NCBI GenBank assembly: GCA_031275955.1
Contig: JAISNZ010000095.1
Span: forward strand, 1-37,591
Direction: 5' to 3'
DNA: 37,591 bases
DNA from: Desulfovibrio sp.
GTDB lineage: Bacteria > Desulfobacterota > Desulfovibrionia > Desulfovibrionales > Desulfovibrionaceae
In this document: positions 26,298 to 35,697 of the stretch, piece by piece
Layout of the letters: each line of letters starts with the position of its first letter
Position numbering within the stretch: position 1 is the stretch's first letter
Position numbers and translations under genes: made by a program
The notes under the pieces: model-generated
The model's input: only the letters and a program-made list of their open reading frames with translations
Database searches by the model: none
Told to the model about the DNA's origin: nothing

Positions 26298-27167
26298 ATG
26301 AATACAGCCGCGAAATTTCGCCGGTTGCTTGAACAGCCCGGAATCATCCGCGCGCCTGGCGCCTACGATGCCTGGTCCGCGAAACTGATCGCGAGGGCGG
26401 GTTTTCCCGCCGTGTATATGACCGGGTACGGCGTCTCGGCGAGCCTTCTGGGGAAACCGGACATCGGTCTGGTCAGTTCCACGGAAATGGCCGCCGTGGC
26501 GCGGAATATCTGTCTGGCCGCGGGAGATACGCCTGTTATAGCCGATGCGGACAACGGATATGGCGGCGCGCTGAATGTGCAGCGCACAGTCCGGGAATAC
26601 GAGGCGGCGGGCGTGGCTGCCATCCAGTTGGAAGATCAGGTTTTTCCAAAGCGTTGCGGGCATATGGAAGGAAAAGAAATTATCGGGCGCGGGGAAATGG
26701 CCGCCAAAATCCGGGCCGCCGCGCAGGCCAGATCCTCCGCGGACTTTTCCCTTATCGCCCGCACGGACGCCCGGGCGGTGACCGGTTTTCAGGATGCGCT
26801 GGACAGGTGCCGCGCCTACGCCGATGCCGGGGCGGATATCCTCTTTCTTGAAGCTCCGCAATCGACGGAAGAGATATATGCCGCCGCGGAAAGCCTGGGC
26901 AAACCGCTCCTGGCGAATATGGTGGAAAAGGGGAAAACCCCCCTCCTCCCCGGGAAAGAACTGGAGCGCATGGGCTATAAAATCGTCATTTATCCCGGGA
27001 CCGCCTTGTTTGCGGCCAGCAGGGCCATTGCCGACGCGCTGGACAGCCTTTGCGCGCATGACACCAGTTGCTACGAGCGTCAAGTCTCCTTTCCTGAATT
27101 CAATGAATGGATCTGCCTGCGGGAAGAGCGTCAGCTTGAGCAGGGATTCGGGGCGGCTTCATCCTGA
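26298..27167 (+). CDS. Isocitrate lyase/PEP mutase superfamily protein, paralog 2
   Basis: APGAYDAWSAKLIARAGFPAVYMTGYG, ADADNGYGGALNV, QLEDQVFPKRCGHMEGK, IARTDARAVTGFQDAL, NMVEKGKTPLL. Confidence 0.9.
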   Translation: MNTAAKFRRLLEQPGIIRAPGAYDAWSAKLIARAGFPAVYMTGYGVSASLLGKPDIGLVSSTEMAAVARNICLAAGDTPVIADADNGYGGALNVQRTVREYEAAGVAAIQLEDQVFPKRCGHMEGKEIIGRGEMAAKIRAAAQARSSADFSLIARTDARAVTGFQDALDRCRAYADAGADILFLEAPQSTEEIYAAAESLGKPLLANMVEKGKTPLLPGKELERMGYKIVIYPGTALFAASRAIADALDSLCAHDTSCYERQVSFPEFNEWICLREERQLEQGFGAASS

Positions 27168-27196
27168 AATTGCCCTCTGGCGGTTCACGCCTGACG

Positions 27197-27237
27197 CCCG
27201 TTCGCGATAAAACCGCCCTCATTTTATCGCGAACGGG
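27197..27237. terminator. Long perfect inverted repeat between convergent lyase and regulator genes
   Basis: CCCGTTCGCGATAAAA (27197-27212) - 9-nt loop - TTTTATCGCGAACGGG (27222-27237), 16-bp stem. Confidence 0.65.
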
Positions 27238-27259
27238 TAAGGCGCGATGGGAAAAGGCT

Positions 27260-29074
27260 CTATCTGCCCTTGCTTCTTCGCCAGAGGGTTGTGCGGCTTA
27301 TGCCCAGCTCTCTGGCGATGTCCGTCTTTTTTCTGGCGAGGGCGGGCGGGACGCGGCCCTCGCACAAAGGCAGATCAAGGTCGAGCAGCAGCGCGCCGGG
27401 CGTGCAGCCTTCGTGATACAGGGCGGTGGCCGCCTCGATCACGTTTCGCAATTCCCGCACGTTTCCCGGCCAGGCGTACGTCAGCAGCAACGAATTGGAA
27501 AAGAGCCCCTCCAGAAAGGTTTCATCAAATCCGGCATGATACATGTGGGCGAAATGTTTCGCCAGAATCAGCACATCCCCTTCCCGTTCACGGAGGGGAG
27601 GAAGGGTCAGGCGGAGAACGTTCACCCTGTGGAATAAATCCGGACGGAAAAGCTTTTGTTCCATTTGCCGCTGGATGTCCGCGTTGCTTGCGCTGATGAG
27701 CCGGACATCCACGGAAATAACCTGCGTCCCTCCCACGCGCAGCACTTCCCGCTCCTCCAGAACGCGCAGCAGCCGCGCCTGGACGCTCAGGGAAAGTTCG
27801 CCGATTTCGTCCAGAAAGATCGTTCCCCCGTGCGCCAGTTCAAAGAAACCGGGTTTCCCGCCGCACCTGGCTCCTGTGAAGGCCCCGTCTTCATAGCCGA
27901 ACAGTTCGCTTTCCAGCAACGTCGCGGGCAACGCGGCGCAGTTCACGGCAATGAAGGGTTTATGCGCGCGGGAACTCGCCAGGTGGATTCCTTGGGCGAT
28001 AAGCTCCTTCCCTGTCCCTGTCTCGCCGAAAATAAACACGGACGCCGAGGACGAGGCATAACGGTAGGCCCGTCTCCTGGCCTGGACGATAGCGCGGCTC
28101 TGGCCGATGATGTCGTCCAGGCGCGTGCGGGCCTGAAAAACGCCTCCTTCCTTTTTGCGCACCTTGGCCTCTGCCTTGCGGATGGTTTCCACATCATGAA
28201 ACGTCAGGACGCAGCCGTCCGCGCACCCATGTTCATCCACGATGGGCACCCGGTTCGTGATGACCGTAACCTTGCCGATTTTCTGGATCTGATTCAGCTC
28301 CGACTTTTTTTCCCTGATGACATGCAGGACGCGCGTGTTGGGAATGAGCGCGGAGACCCGCTGCGACAGCGCTGCTTCCGGCCGGATGCCGAGAATTTTC
28401 GCAGCGACCGGATTGCAGGTGGTGACAACGCCCTGCGCATCCGTGGCCATTATACCGCTGTAAGAATAGGTGATAATGGCATTCAGCCATTGGGCCTGGG
28501 ATCTGTCGCGCTGCCGCAAAAGCGCCATCTGGGCGGCGGCGTTGATGGCGCGGGTGATGCTGTCCTCGGAATAGATAAAGGAGGAACGCATTCCGCATTC
28601 CTCCGCGGCCTCCATGACCATGCTTCCCCCTATGACCTGCTCAACGCCCTGTTTTTTCAGCCTGTCCATCGTATGCAATAAACCGTCGCGGGTATAGTAG
28701 ATTTCCTGAAACAAATTCCCGACTATGCAGGGAAGCGATTCCTCCAGAAAGGGGATGCGCACATCAAAGGATAATACGGCTATCGGCCTCGCGGTATCAA
28801 GGCGGCCCATTGCCTGCAGTAAATCGAACCCGGTTATCTGGATAAGCAGAAGAGGGGTATGCAGATATTTGCTGAGCAGTCTGCCGTTCGCGCCTGAAGA
28901 GACGAAAACGTCGATTTCGCGGGAATCCTCAAGCCGTTGCGCGAATGAAAGCACGTCGTCAAGGCAGGAGGATTCGATGTGGACGTCCACTCCCGGCAGA
29001 TCCAGGAGAGAGGGGTGATCCGAGAGAAAGTTCGTGAGCGCGCGGTAGCTCATGATGGCGATTTTGGCCGACAT
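27260..29074 (-). CDS. PrpR-type sigma54-dependent transcriptional activator (PrpR_N, PAS, AAA+, Fis HTH)
   Basis: N-terminal PrpR_N-like region, PAS ([31 protein letters not shown]), [15 protein letters not shown] Walker [14 protein letters not shown] sigma54 loop, C-terminal [16 protein letters not shown]. Confidence 0.93.
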   Translation of the reverse strand: MSAKIAIMSYRALTNFLSDHPSLLDLPGVDVHIESSCLDDVLSFAQRLEDSREIDVFVSSGANGRLLSKYLHTPLLLIQITGFDLLQAMGRLDTARPIAVLSFDVRIPFLEESLPCIVGNLFQEIYYTRDGLLHTMDRLKKQGVEQVIGGSMVMEAAEECGMRSSFIYSEDSITRAINAAAQMALLRQRDRSQAQWLNAIITYSYSGIMATDAQGVVTTCNPVAAKILGIRPEAALSQRVSALIPNTRVLHVIREKKSELNQIQKIGKVTVITNRVPIVDEHGCADGCVLTFHDVETIRKAEAKVRKKEGGVFQARTRLDDIIGQSRAIVQARRRAYRYASSSASVFIFGETGTGKELIAQGIHLASSRAHKPFIAVNCAALPATLLESELFGYEDGAFTGARCGGKPGFFELAHGGTIFLDEIGELSLSVQARLLRVLEEREVLRVGGTQVISVDVRLISASNADIQRQMEQKLFRPDLFHRVNVLRLTLPPLREREGDVLILAKHFAHMYHAGFDETFLEGLFSNSLLLTYAWPGNVRELRNVIEAATALYHEGCTPGALLLDLDLPLCEGRVPPALARKKTDIARELGISRTTLWRRSKGR

Positions 29075-29117
29075 GCGGAGCGTTCCTCAAAAAATGAAAA
29101 AATGTCAGCTGCAAGCG

Positions 29118-30479
29118 TTAATCGCTGTAGCGCAGCTCCCGGGCGATGAGCCCGGCAAGATCGCCCGCCAGACGTTCCACCAGGGCCGCGTCCTCACCTT
29201 CCACCATGACCCGCGCCAGCGCCTCGGTGCCGGAATAGCGCAAAAGGACCCGCCCCCTGTCGCCAAGGGTGGCCCGGACATCCTGCAAGGCTTCCTGAAG
29301 GGCGGGAAGAGAGGCAAAGGGGCGCTTCTCCCTGACGGGAACATTGAGCAGGGTTTGCGGGAAGGGACGCAGCAGCCCGGCCAGTTCGGAAAGGGTGGCG
29401 TTTTTTTCGCGCATGACGCGCAGGATCTGGAGAGCGGCCAGAAGCCCGTCCCCGGTGGTGCCGTACTCCATGAAAACGATATGTCCGGACTGCTCTCCGC
29501 CCAGCATCGCCCCGTGTTCGCGCATGGCCTCCACAACGTGGCGGTCGCCAACATCGGTGCGCAAAAGGCTGCCCCCGTGCTCTTTCATGAAAATCTCAAG
29601 AGCCATGTTGCTCATCACCGTACTCACCAGGAGATTCCCCGGCAGACGGCCTTTTTCCAGAAGATCCAGGGCGCAGATGGCCATGATCGTGTCTCCGTCC
29701 AGGACGGCGCCCGTCTCGTCCACCACCACCAGGCGGTCCGCATCGCCGTCCAGGGCAAGGCCGATGTCGGCGCGCGTCTCCCGGACTCTGGCCGCGGCCA
29801 CTTCCGGGTACAGGGAGCCGCAGTGTTGATTGATGTTCAGACCGTCAGGCTCAACCCCTATGGAGACCACATCCGCCCCCAGTTCGCGCAGGGCCATGGG
29901 CGCGACCTTGTAATTGGCTCCATGGGCGCAATCCAGAACAATGCGCAGCCCGTCCAGGGTCAGCTGGGGGGGAAAGCTGCTCTTGATCGAGACGATGTAC
30001 CGGCCGGGGGCATCATTGATTTTGAAGGCCCGGCCAACGGCCGAAGGCCTGGGGTATTCGCATTCCCAACCAGGGTCGAGCACCATGCCGGCAATGGCGT
30101 CTTCCACCGCATCCTGAAGTTTGAAACCCTGGGCGTCGAAAAATTTGATGCCGTTATCTTCAAAGGGATTGTGCGACGCGGAAATGACAATGCCGAAATC
30201 AGCCCGCATGCTGCGGGTTTGAAAGGCGATGGCCGGAGTCGGCAGGGGGCCGACCAGAAAGACGTCCATGCCCGCGGCGCACAGGCCGGCGGTAAGGGCG
30301 CTTTCATAAATATACCCGGAAAGCCGGGTATCCTTGCCGATGACTACCCGGTGCCGGCGATCCCCTGTCCGGAAATGGACGCCCGCGGCCAGGCCCAGAC
30401 GCAGGGCGATGTCCGGCCGCATGGGGAAATGATTGACCTTGCCGCGCATCCCATCCGTGCCGAAGAGCCTCTCATCCAT
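29118..30479 (-). CDS. glmM: Phosphoglucosamine mutase
   Basis: [57 protein letters not shown]. Confidence 0.95.
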   Translation of the reverse strand: MDERLFGTDGMRGKVNHFPMRPDIALRLGLAAGVHFRTGDRRHRVVIGKDTRLSGYIYESALTAGLCAAGMDVFLVGPLPTPAIAFQTRSMRADFGIVISASHNPFEDNGIKFFDAQGFKLQDAVEDAIAGMVLDPGWECEYPRPSAVGRAFKINDAPGRYIVSIKSSFPPQLTLDGLRIVLDCAHGANYKVAPMALRELGADVVSIGVEPDGLNINQHCGSLYPEVAAARVRETRADIGLALDGDADRLVVVDETGAVLDGDTIMAICALDLLEKGRLPGNLLVSTVMSNMALEIFMKEHGGSLLRTDVGDRHVVEAMREHGAMLGGEQSGHIVFMEYGTTGDGLLAALQILRVMREKNATLSELAGLLRPFPQTLLNVPVREKRPFASLPALQEALQDVRATLGDRGRVLLRYSGTEALARVMVEGEDAALVERLAGDLAGLIARELRYSD

Positions 30480-30509
30480 ATGCTGTCCTCGCGCCGGGGC
30501 GTTTCCCCT

Positions 30510-31532
30510 TTATTTGTCCTCTTCCCGTCCCAGAACAACGGAGACCTCCGCCGGTTCCACACTCAGCAGAAGGGCTCCGGGGGGCAAAGAAACCTCCACC
30601 GGCAGGACATAGGCCCCCGGAACAAATTTCGGCAGGAGGACGAAAGCTCGGATTTCCTTGCTGTCAGCCGCGGCAGCGGCCAGCCCCTCGGGAATGGCCG
30701 TCTGGATCCGGACCGTGGCGGGCCGGAGGGAAAAGGCGAAGGAAACAGGGGGCTGTACCTGGACAGGACGGCTCAGCCGGACCTCTTTCCGCTTCCAGTC
30801 CACGCTCACCACGGCGTCCACCGAGGCCGGCTCGGCCTCCATGCCGGCCGGCAGAGGCAGAGGGGCCCGCAAATCCCGCGCGCCAGGTTCCGTAACGCTG
30901 CCCAGGGGCAGGGGCACGACAATCTCCTCTATCTTCTCCATCTCCCGGGGCGGACCGCGCAGAATCACCTTTTCCGGTATCAGCAGAGCCTCGGCCTCCA
31001 GACCCTTGGGCAAGACCCCCCGGATATCCGGTTTGAGAGGAATTTCCCTGGTCTGCACGATCTCCGCCCGCAGGATGATTTCAGGCGGGGTGACCTCAAT
31101 GACCTTGAGTCCGCCGAAGAGTCCTGTCCGGGCAATAGCGATGGGCAGGGAGTTCTCTCCCGGCTCCAGGGAAGAAAGATCCATGGTAAAGACGTAGTCG
31201 CGGCCGCTCATGGCCCGCACCTGCCCGGCCGGTCCGCTGATGCGCACGGAAACCCTGTTGATCAGGCTGGGTCCCCGGATCAGCAGATCCTTGGGGATGC
31301 CTTTGTATTCCAGGCGCACATCCACCAGGGATTCCACGTTTTCCGTACCGCTGATGGCGAACCAGAGGGTCGCCGCCATGGCAAAGGCGAGGAAAAACTC
31401 CTTCCAGCGCACCCTCCCAAAAAGAGCGCGGATCCCTGCCTTCCCGTCCTTGCCCGCAAAAGAGGACAGGGCGGTCTCCTTCCCCGCCGCTCCGCGCAAA
31501 AGAGAGAGAAGTTTAGTCCAGTACCGGCTCAT
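30510..31532 (-). CDS. cdaR: YbbR-domain protein (CdaR-like)
   Basis: N-terminal TM (FFLAFAMAATLWFAISG), YbbR-like repeats; ATGA overlap with cdaA and followed by glmM. Confidence 0.82.
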   Translation of the reverse strand: MSRYWTKLLSLLRGAAGKETALSSFAGKDGKAGIRALFGRVRWKEFFLAFAMAATLWFAISGTENVESLVDVRLEYKGIPKDLLIRGPSLINRVSVRISGPAGQVRAMSGRDYVFTMDLSSLEPGENSLPIAIARTGLFGGLKVIEVTPPEIILRAEIVQTREIPLKPDIRGVLPKGLEAEALLIPEKVILRGPPREMEKIEEIVVPLPLGSVTEPGARDLRAPLPLPAGMEAEPASVDAVVSVDWKRKEVRLSRPVQVQPPVSFAFSLRPATVRIQTAIPEGLAAAAADSKEIRAFVLLPKFVPGAYVLPVEVSLPPGALLLSVEPAEVSVVLGREEDK

Positions 31533-32296
31533 GTCCTTTTCTCCAGGGCGGAGGCCAGGACTCGCGGCAATCTGTCGGCATCCAGGGCGCCGCTTAATTT
31601 GCCGCCCAGAGCGACAGCGGCCACGCCCCGCTCTTCGGAAACCACCACCACCACGGCGTCGCTTTCCTCGGTAATCCCCAGAGCCGCCCTGTGCCTGGTG
31701 CCGTAATCCCTCTCGGCCACCGCGGAGGACAGGGGCAGGATGCAGCCCGCCGCCACCAGCCGCAGGCCCCGGATCAGGGCGGCTCCGTCATGCAGGGGAC
31801 TGTTGGGCCAGAAAAGGGCAATCAGAAGCTCCCGGGAAAGTACGGCGTCCAGGACAACCCCCCGATCCGTGGTGTCCCGCAGGGCCACGTTGCGCTCCAG
31901 AACGATAAGGGCGCCGATCCTGCGCTGGGCCAGATACAGGGCGGCCTCGCTGACAATAGCGCTGACCGGGTTCAGGTCCTTTTTTCGGAACCGGGACAAA
32001 AAGCCCCATTGCCGGGAGCCGATGCTGGTCAGGGCCTGGCGGATGTCGCGCTGAAAGACGATCACCACGGTGAGGAAAAGCGAAGCGAGAACATTTTCCA
32101 GGAGCAGGTTCAGGGTGACAAGGCCGATCCGGGTGGACAGAAAATAGAGGACAATGATCAGGAGCAGGCCGTAGATGGCGGAAACGGCCCTCGTCTGCTT
32201 GACCATCAGGATCAGGTGGTAAAAGATCAGGGTCACCAGGGAGATATCCAGGATATCCCGCCAGCCGATGGAAAGAGAGGTCAAGGGAAAAGCCAT
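31529..32296 (-). CDS. cdaA: Diadenylate cyclase (DAC domain)
   Basis: TM N-terminus then GALIVLERNVALRD, LHDGAALIRGLRLVAAGCILPLS, GTRHRAALGITEESDAVVVVVSEERG. Start MAFPLTSLSIGW. Confidence 0.92.
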   Translation of the reverse strand: MAFPLTSLSIGWRDILDISLVTLIFYHLILMVKQTRAVSAIYGLLLIIVLYFLSTRIGLVTLNLLLENVLASLFLTVVIVFQRDIRQALTSIGSRQWGFLSRFRKKDLNPVSAIVSEAALYLAQRRIGALIVLERNVALRDTTDRGVVLDAVLSRELLIALFWPNSPLHDGAALIRGLRLVAAGCILPLSSAVAERDYGTRHRAALGITEESDAVVVVVSEERGVAAVALGGKLSGALDADRLPRVLASALEKRT

Positions 32297-32312
32297 GCCG
32301 CCCACCCGCGGA

Positions 32313-33284
32313 TCAGGAAATGTTTCCGGGGACGCTCCCGGCCGGGGACGTCCCGGGGGGAGGCGGAAAATCCAGAAGAGCGGACAGGGCGAGAGTGGCC
32401 CGGGCCGCGCGCGCGTCATGCACCCGGTGCACAGCCACCCCTTTGCGGGCCAGAAAGGCGGTTGCCACCTGGGTATGCAGGTCGCGTTCCCCGGTTGCAT
32501 AGCCCGTGATCGCGCCGAGGAAGGATTTGCGGGAGATGCCGAGGCAGAGCGGGCGGCCGAAGGCGGCCAGACGGTCAATGTCCCTCAGGATGCGCAGGGA
32601 ATGTTCCGGGGTCTTGCCGAATCCGATGCAGGGGTCCAGGCAGAGCCGCGTTTCCGGAAGCCCGGCCCGGACCAGAGTTTCCAGGCGTTCTCCGAAATAG
32701 CGCGCCAGGTCTTCCAGAACATCGTCATAGCGGGCCTTCTCCCGCATGTCCGCCGGCCGCGCGGGACTGTGTCCCAGGATACAGGCCGGCGCATAGTGGA
32801 CAAGAACCTCCAGAAGGGCGGGATCAAAGGTGCAGCCGGAGACATCGTTGATGATGTCCGCCCCCCGTTCCAGGGCCAGGACCGCGGTCTCGGCCCGAAA
32901 GGTGTCCACGGAGACCAGAAAGGGCACGGTCCGCTCCTGTCCGTCCGGGGCAAGGAGGGACAGGCCTGAAGGACGCTCTTCGGCGGAGCGGTCGCGCAGG
33001 GCCACGACGCGGTTCAGGACAGGGCGCAGGCGGCGCGCCTCCTCGTCCGGGCCGATGTCCGCGGCGCCCGGGCGGGTGGATTCCGCGCCCAGATCGAGAA
33101 TCCGGGCGCCCTCGTCCGCCAGCCGGCGGACCTGCTCCAGAGCCGCTTCCGGTTTGAGAAACCGGCCGCCGTCGGAAAAGGAATCCGGGGTGAGGTTGAC
33201 AATGCCGGCAATCAGGAAGGGGACAGGCGCAAGCGTCCTGTCCCCCCGGAAAGTCCATGGCGCTGTCGCAAAGGGAGACTCCAT
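32313..33284 (-). CDS. folP: Dihydropteroate synthase
   Basis: IAGIVNLTPDSFSDGGRFL, ILDLGAESTRPGA, IINDVSG, CLDPCIGFGKTPEHSLRIL, GISRKSFLG. Overlaps ftsH by 1 nt. Confidence 0.93.
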   Translation of the reverse strand: MESPFATAPWTFRGDRTLAPVPFLIAGIVNLTPDSFSDGGRFLKPEAALEQVRRLADEGARILDLGAESTRPGAADIGPDEEARRLRPVLNRVVALRDRSAEERPSGLSLLAPDGQERTVPFLVSVDTFRAETAVLALERGADIINDVSGCTFDPALLEVLVHYAPACILGHSPARPADMREKARYDDVLEDLARYFGERLETLVRAGLPETRLCLDPCIGFGKTPEHSLRILRDIDRLAAFGRPLCLGISRKSFLGAITGYATGERDLHTQVATAFLARKGVAVHRVHDARAARATLALSALLDFPPPPGTSPAGSVPGNIS

Positions 33285-35515
33285 CAGGAATCCGCCTTGG
33301 GCCTATCCGGTTTTTCCTCTGTTTCGGGCCTCTCCCCGGTTTCTTGCGGGGTCTTTGGGGCGGAATCCGCCTGCCTGGCCGCGCGGGAAAGGGCCGCTCC
33401 CAAAGGAGAGCGGGCCGCCGGAGCCTGGGGCGGGGCCGCGTCGCCGGGCTGCCGGGCCTGAAGATCCGCGGGGGGAGAATCCCCCTGCGGAGCGGGAGCC
33501 GGGGAAGATTTTTTCGGGACGCGCTCAGGGGAGTCCGCCGCCGCTCCGCCGCCGTTCGCGGAAGCTGAGGAACCGCCCGCTCCGCCGCCCTTGCCCCTGG
33601 CTTCCGCCGCGGCGTGGCGGCGCTCCTCCACCCGGCGGGATTCCTCCTCGCCCAGGGGCGGCAGGGATTCTCCCTTCATGATCAGGTCCACTTCCTCGCC
33701 GGAAAGGGTCTCGCGGTCCAGAAGGGCCCCGGCCATCCGGTGCAGAAGATCGATATTGTCGCGCAGCAGGGAAAGGGCCGTCTTCATGGATGTGTCGATA
33801 ATCCGCTTGACTTCCGCATCCACCAGTTGCGCGGTGGCCTCGCTGTGATCCCGGTTGGTGACCCATTCGCGGCCGATAAAGACCTCCTGGCTCTGGTCGC
33901 CGATGGCCATGGGGCCCACCGCCTCGCTCATGCCCAGTTGGCAGACCATGGCCCTGGCCATCTTGGTGGCCCGTTTGATGTCGTCGGAAGCGCCGGTGGT
34001 ATAGCGATCAAAGATCACCAGTTCCGCCGCCCTGCCGCCAAGAAGAATCGCGATCCGGTTCTCCAGCTCGGTGCGGCTGCTGCTGTAGCGGTCTTCCTCC
34101 GGCAGGGACATGGTCACGCCCAGGGCGCGGCCGCGCGGAATGATGGACACCTTGTGGATGGGGTCCGTCTCCGGCAGGATTTTGGTGATAATGGCATGCC
34201 CGGACTCATGGTAGGCGGTGTTTTTCAGCTCTTCAGGCGACTGCACCATGGTGCGCCGCTCCTTGCCCATGAGCAGCTTGTCCTTGGCGTTCTCAAAATC
34301 CCGCATGTTCAGGAGATCCTTGTTCTCCTTGGCGGCAAGCAGGGCAGCCTCGTTGACCAGGTTTTCCAGATCCGCCCCGGAAAATCCCGGCGTTCCCTTG
34401 GCCAGGACTTCCAGGTTCACGTCCTTGGCCAGGGGGGTGCGCTTGGCATGGACTTCCAGGATCTGCCTCCGCCCCCGGACATCAGGCGGCGGCACCACCA
34501 CCTGGCGGTCAAAACGGCCGGGGCGCAGCAGGGCCGGGTCCAGGACATCAGGACGGTTGGTGGCGGCAATCAGAATAACCCCTTCGTTGCCTTCAAAGCC
34601 GTCCATCTCCACCAGCAGCTGGTTCAGGGTCTGCTCCCGCTCGTCATGGCCGCCGCCCAGTCCAGCCCCGCGCTGCCGCCCCACGGCGTCGATTTCATCA
34701 ATGAAAATCAGGCAGGGAGCGTTTTTCTTTCCCTGGGCGAAAAGGTCGCGCACGCGGGAAGCGCCTACGCCCACAAACATCTCCACAAAATCGGAACCGG
34801 AGATGGAAAAGAAGGGCACCCCGGCCTCTCCGGCCACGGCCTTGGCCAGAAGGGTCTTTCCCGTTCCCGGCGGCCCCACCAGCAGGACTCCCTTGGGGAT
34901 GCGCCCTCCCAGCCGGGTGAATTTCTTGGGATTGGAAAGAAAGTCCACGACCTCGGCCAGTTCCTCCTTGGCTTCGTCCACGCCGGCCACATTGTCAAAG
35001 GTTATCTTGGCCGACTCCTGGGAAATCAGACGGGCGCGGGAGCGCCCGAAGGACATGGTCTTGCCTCCGCCCCCCTGCATCTGGCGCATGAAAAAAATCC
35101 AGACCCCGATGAGCAAAAGCATGGGCGCCCAGGAGGTCAGAAAAATGATGTACCAGGGCGAATCGTCCGGCGGGCTGGCCTTGATGGTGACCCCCTGCTC
35201 CAGAAGGCGTTCCACCAGTTTTCCATCCCAGGGAGGGGCGTAACTGGCGAAGGAAACCCCGTTCTTCAGCCTTCCCATCAGCTTCTGCCCCTGGATGGTG
35301 ACTTCCTGCACCTCCTGGCTGCCGACGCGCTGGAGAAATTCCGAATAGCTCATCTCCGGCGAACGGCTGGGCTGCTGATAAAACATGTTGAAGATCACAA
35401 GCATGCACAGGGCGCTGATGACCCAGATAAAAAGGTTGCGCTGGTTCAAATTTTCCTCCGCTGAGGCGTCAGCGCCCCGCGCGACGCCCTTTTCCTGTTT
35501 GGGCAAAGGTATCAT
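33284..35515 (-). CDS. ftsH: ATP-dependent zinc metalloprotease FtsH
   Basis: [56 protein letters not shown] zinc motif; long Pro/Ala-rich C-terminal tail. Confidence 0.97.
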   Translation of the reverse strand: MIPLPKQEKGVARGADASAEENLNQRNLFIWVISALCMLVIFNMFYQQPSRSPEMSYSEFLQRVGSQEVQEVTIQGQKLMGRLKNGVSFASYAPPWDGKLVERLLEQGVTIKASPPDDSPWYIIFLTSWAPMLLLIGVWIFFMRQMQGGGGKTMSFGRSRARLISQESAKITFDNVAGVDEAKEELAEVVDFLSNPKKFTRLGGRIPKGVLLVGPPGTGKTLLAKAVAGEAGVPFFSISGSDFVEMFVGVGASRVRDLFAQGKKNAPCLIFIDEIDAVGRQRGAGLGGGHDEREQTLNQLLVEMDGFEGNEGVILIAATNRPDVLDPALLRPGRFDRQVVVPPPDVRGRRQILEVHAKRTPLAKDVNLEVLAKGTPGFSGADLENLVNEAALLAAKENKDLLNMRDFENAKDKLLMGKERRTMVQSPEELKNTAYHESGHAIITKILPETDPIHKVSIIPRGRALGVTMSLPEEDRYSSSRTELENRIAILLGGRAAELVIFDRYTTGASDDIKRATKMARAMVCQLGMSEAVGPMAIGDQSQEVFIGREWVTNRDHSEATAQLVDAEVKRIIDTSMKTALSLLRDNIDLLHRMAGALLDRETLSGEEVDLIMKGESLPPLGEEESRRVEERRHAAAEARGKGGGAGGSSASANGGGAAADSPERVPKKSSPAPAPQGDSPPADLQARQPGDAAPPQAPAARSPLGAALSRAARQADSAPKTPQETGERPETEEKPDRPKADS

Positions 35516-35607
35516 GGCTTTCGTGTGTTGTCACACGGAGATCGGAGCGGACAAAGGATGCGCCGGGGGACCCCCCAGGGAACCGAGCCGTGCGGCACAG
35601 CGGAGGT

Positions 35608-35636
35608 ATTGTGGGGCCAGACGGCGCGCTTGTCAA
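35608..35636 (-). promoter_or_regulatory. Candidate sigma70 promoter of the ftsH operon
   Basis: Minus strand TTGACA (35636-35631), 17-nt spacer, CACAAT (35613-35608). Confidence 0.55.
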
Positions 35637-35671
35637 TGCCGCTTTTCGGTCACATGCCGCTTTTCGGTCAT
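35636..35671. repeat. 18-bp tandem duplication next to the ftsH promoter
   Basis: ATGCCGCTTTTCGGTCAC / ATGCCGCTTTTCGGTCAT (one mismatch at the last base). Confidence 0.85.
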
Positions 35672-35697
35672 CCTGCGCCGGCCGGAAGGCAGGGGCG

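Noticed and set aside
25224-27083. 619-aa minus-strand ORF spanning both lyase genes
   Set aside because: Striking length, but antisense to two well-supported enzymes and without family motifs; a codon-bias artefact.
25269-27167. Phosphonate biosynthesis (PEP mutase) assignment
   Set aside because: Both proteins carry the lyase KRCGH loop, and no phosphonopyruvate decarboxylase or aminotransferase is adjacent.
29052-31706. 884-aa plus-strand ORF
   Set aside because: Antisense to glmM and cdaR; Gly/Gln/His-rich composition typical of shadow frames.
33614-35464. 616-aa plus-strand ORF
   Set aside because: Antisense shadow of ftsH.
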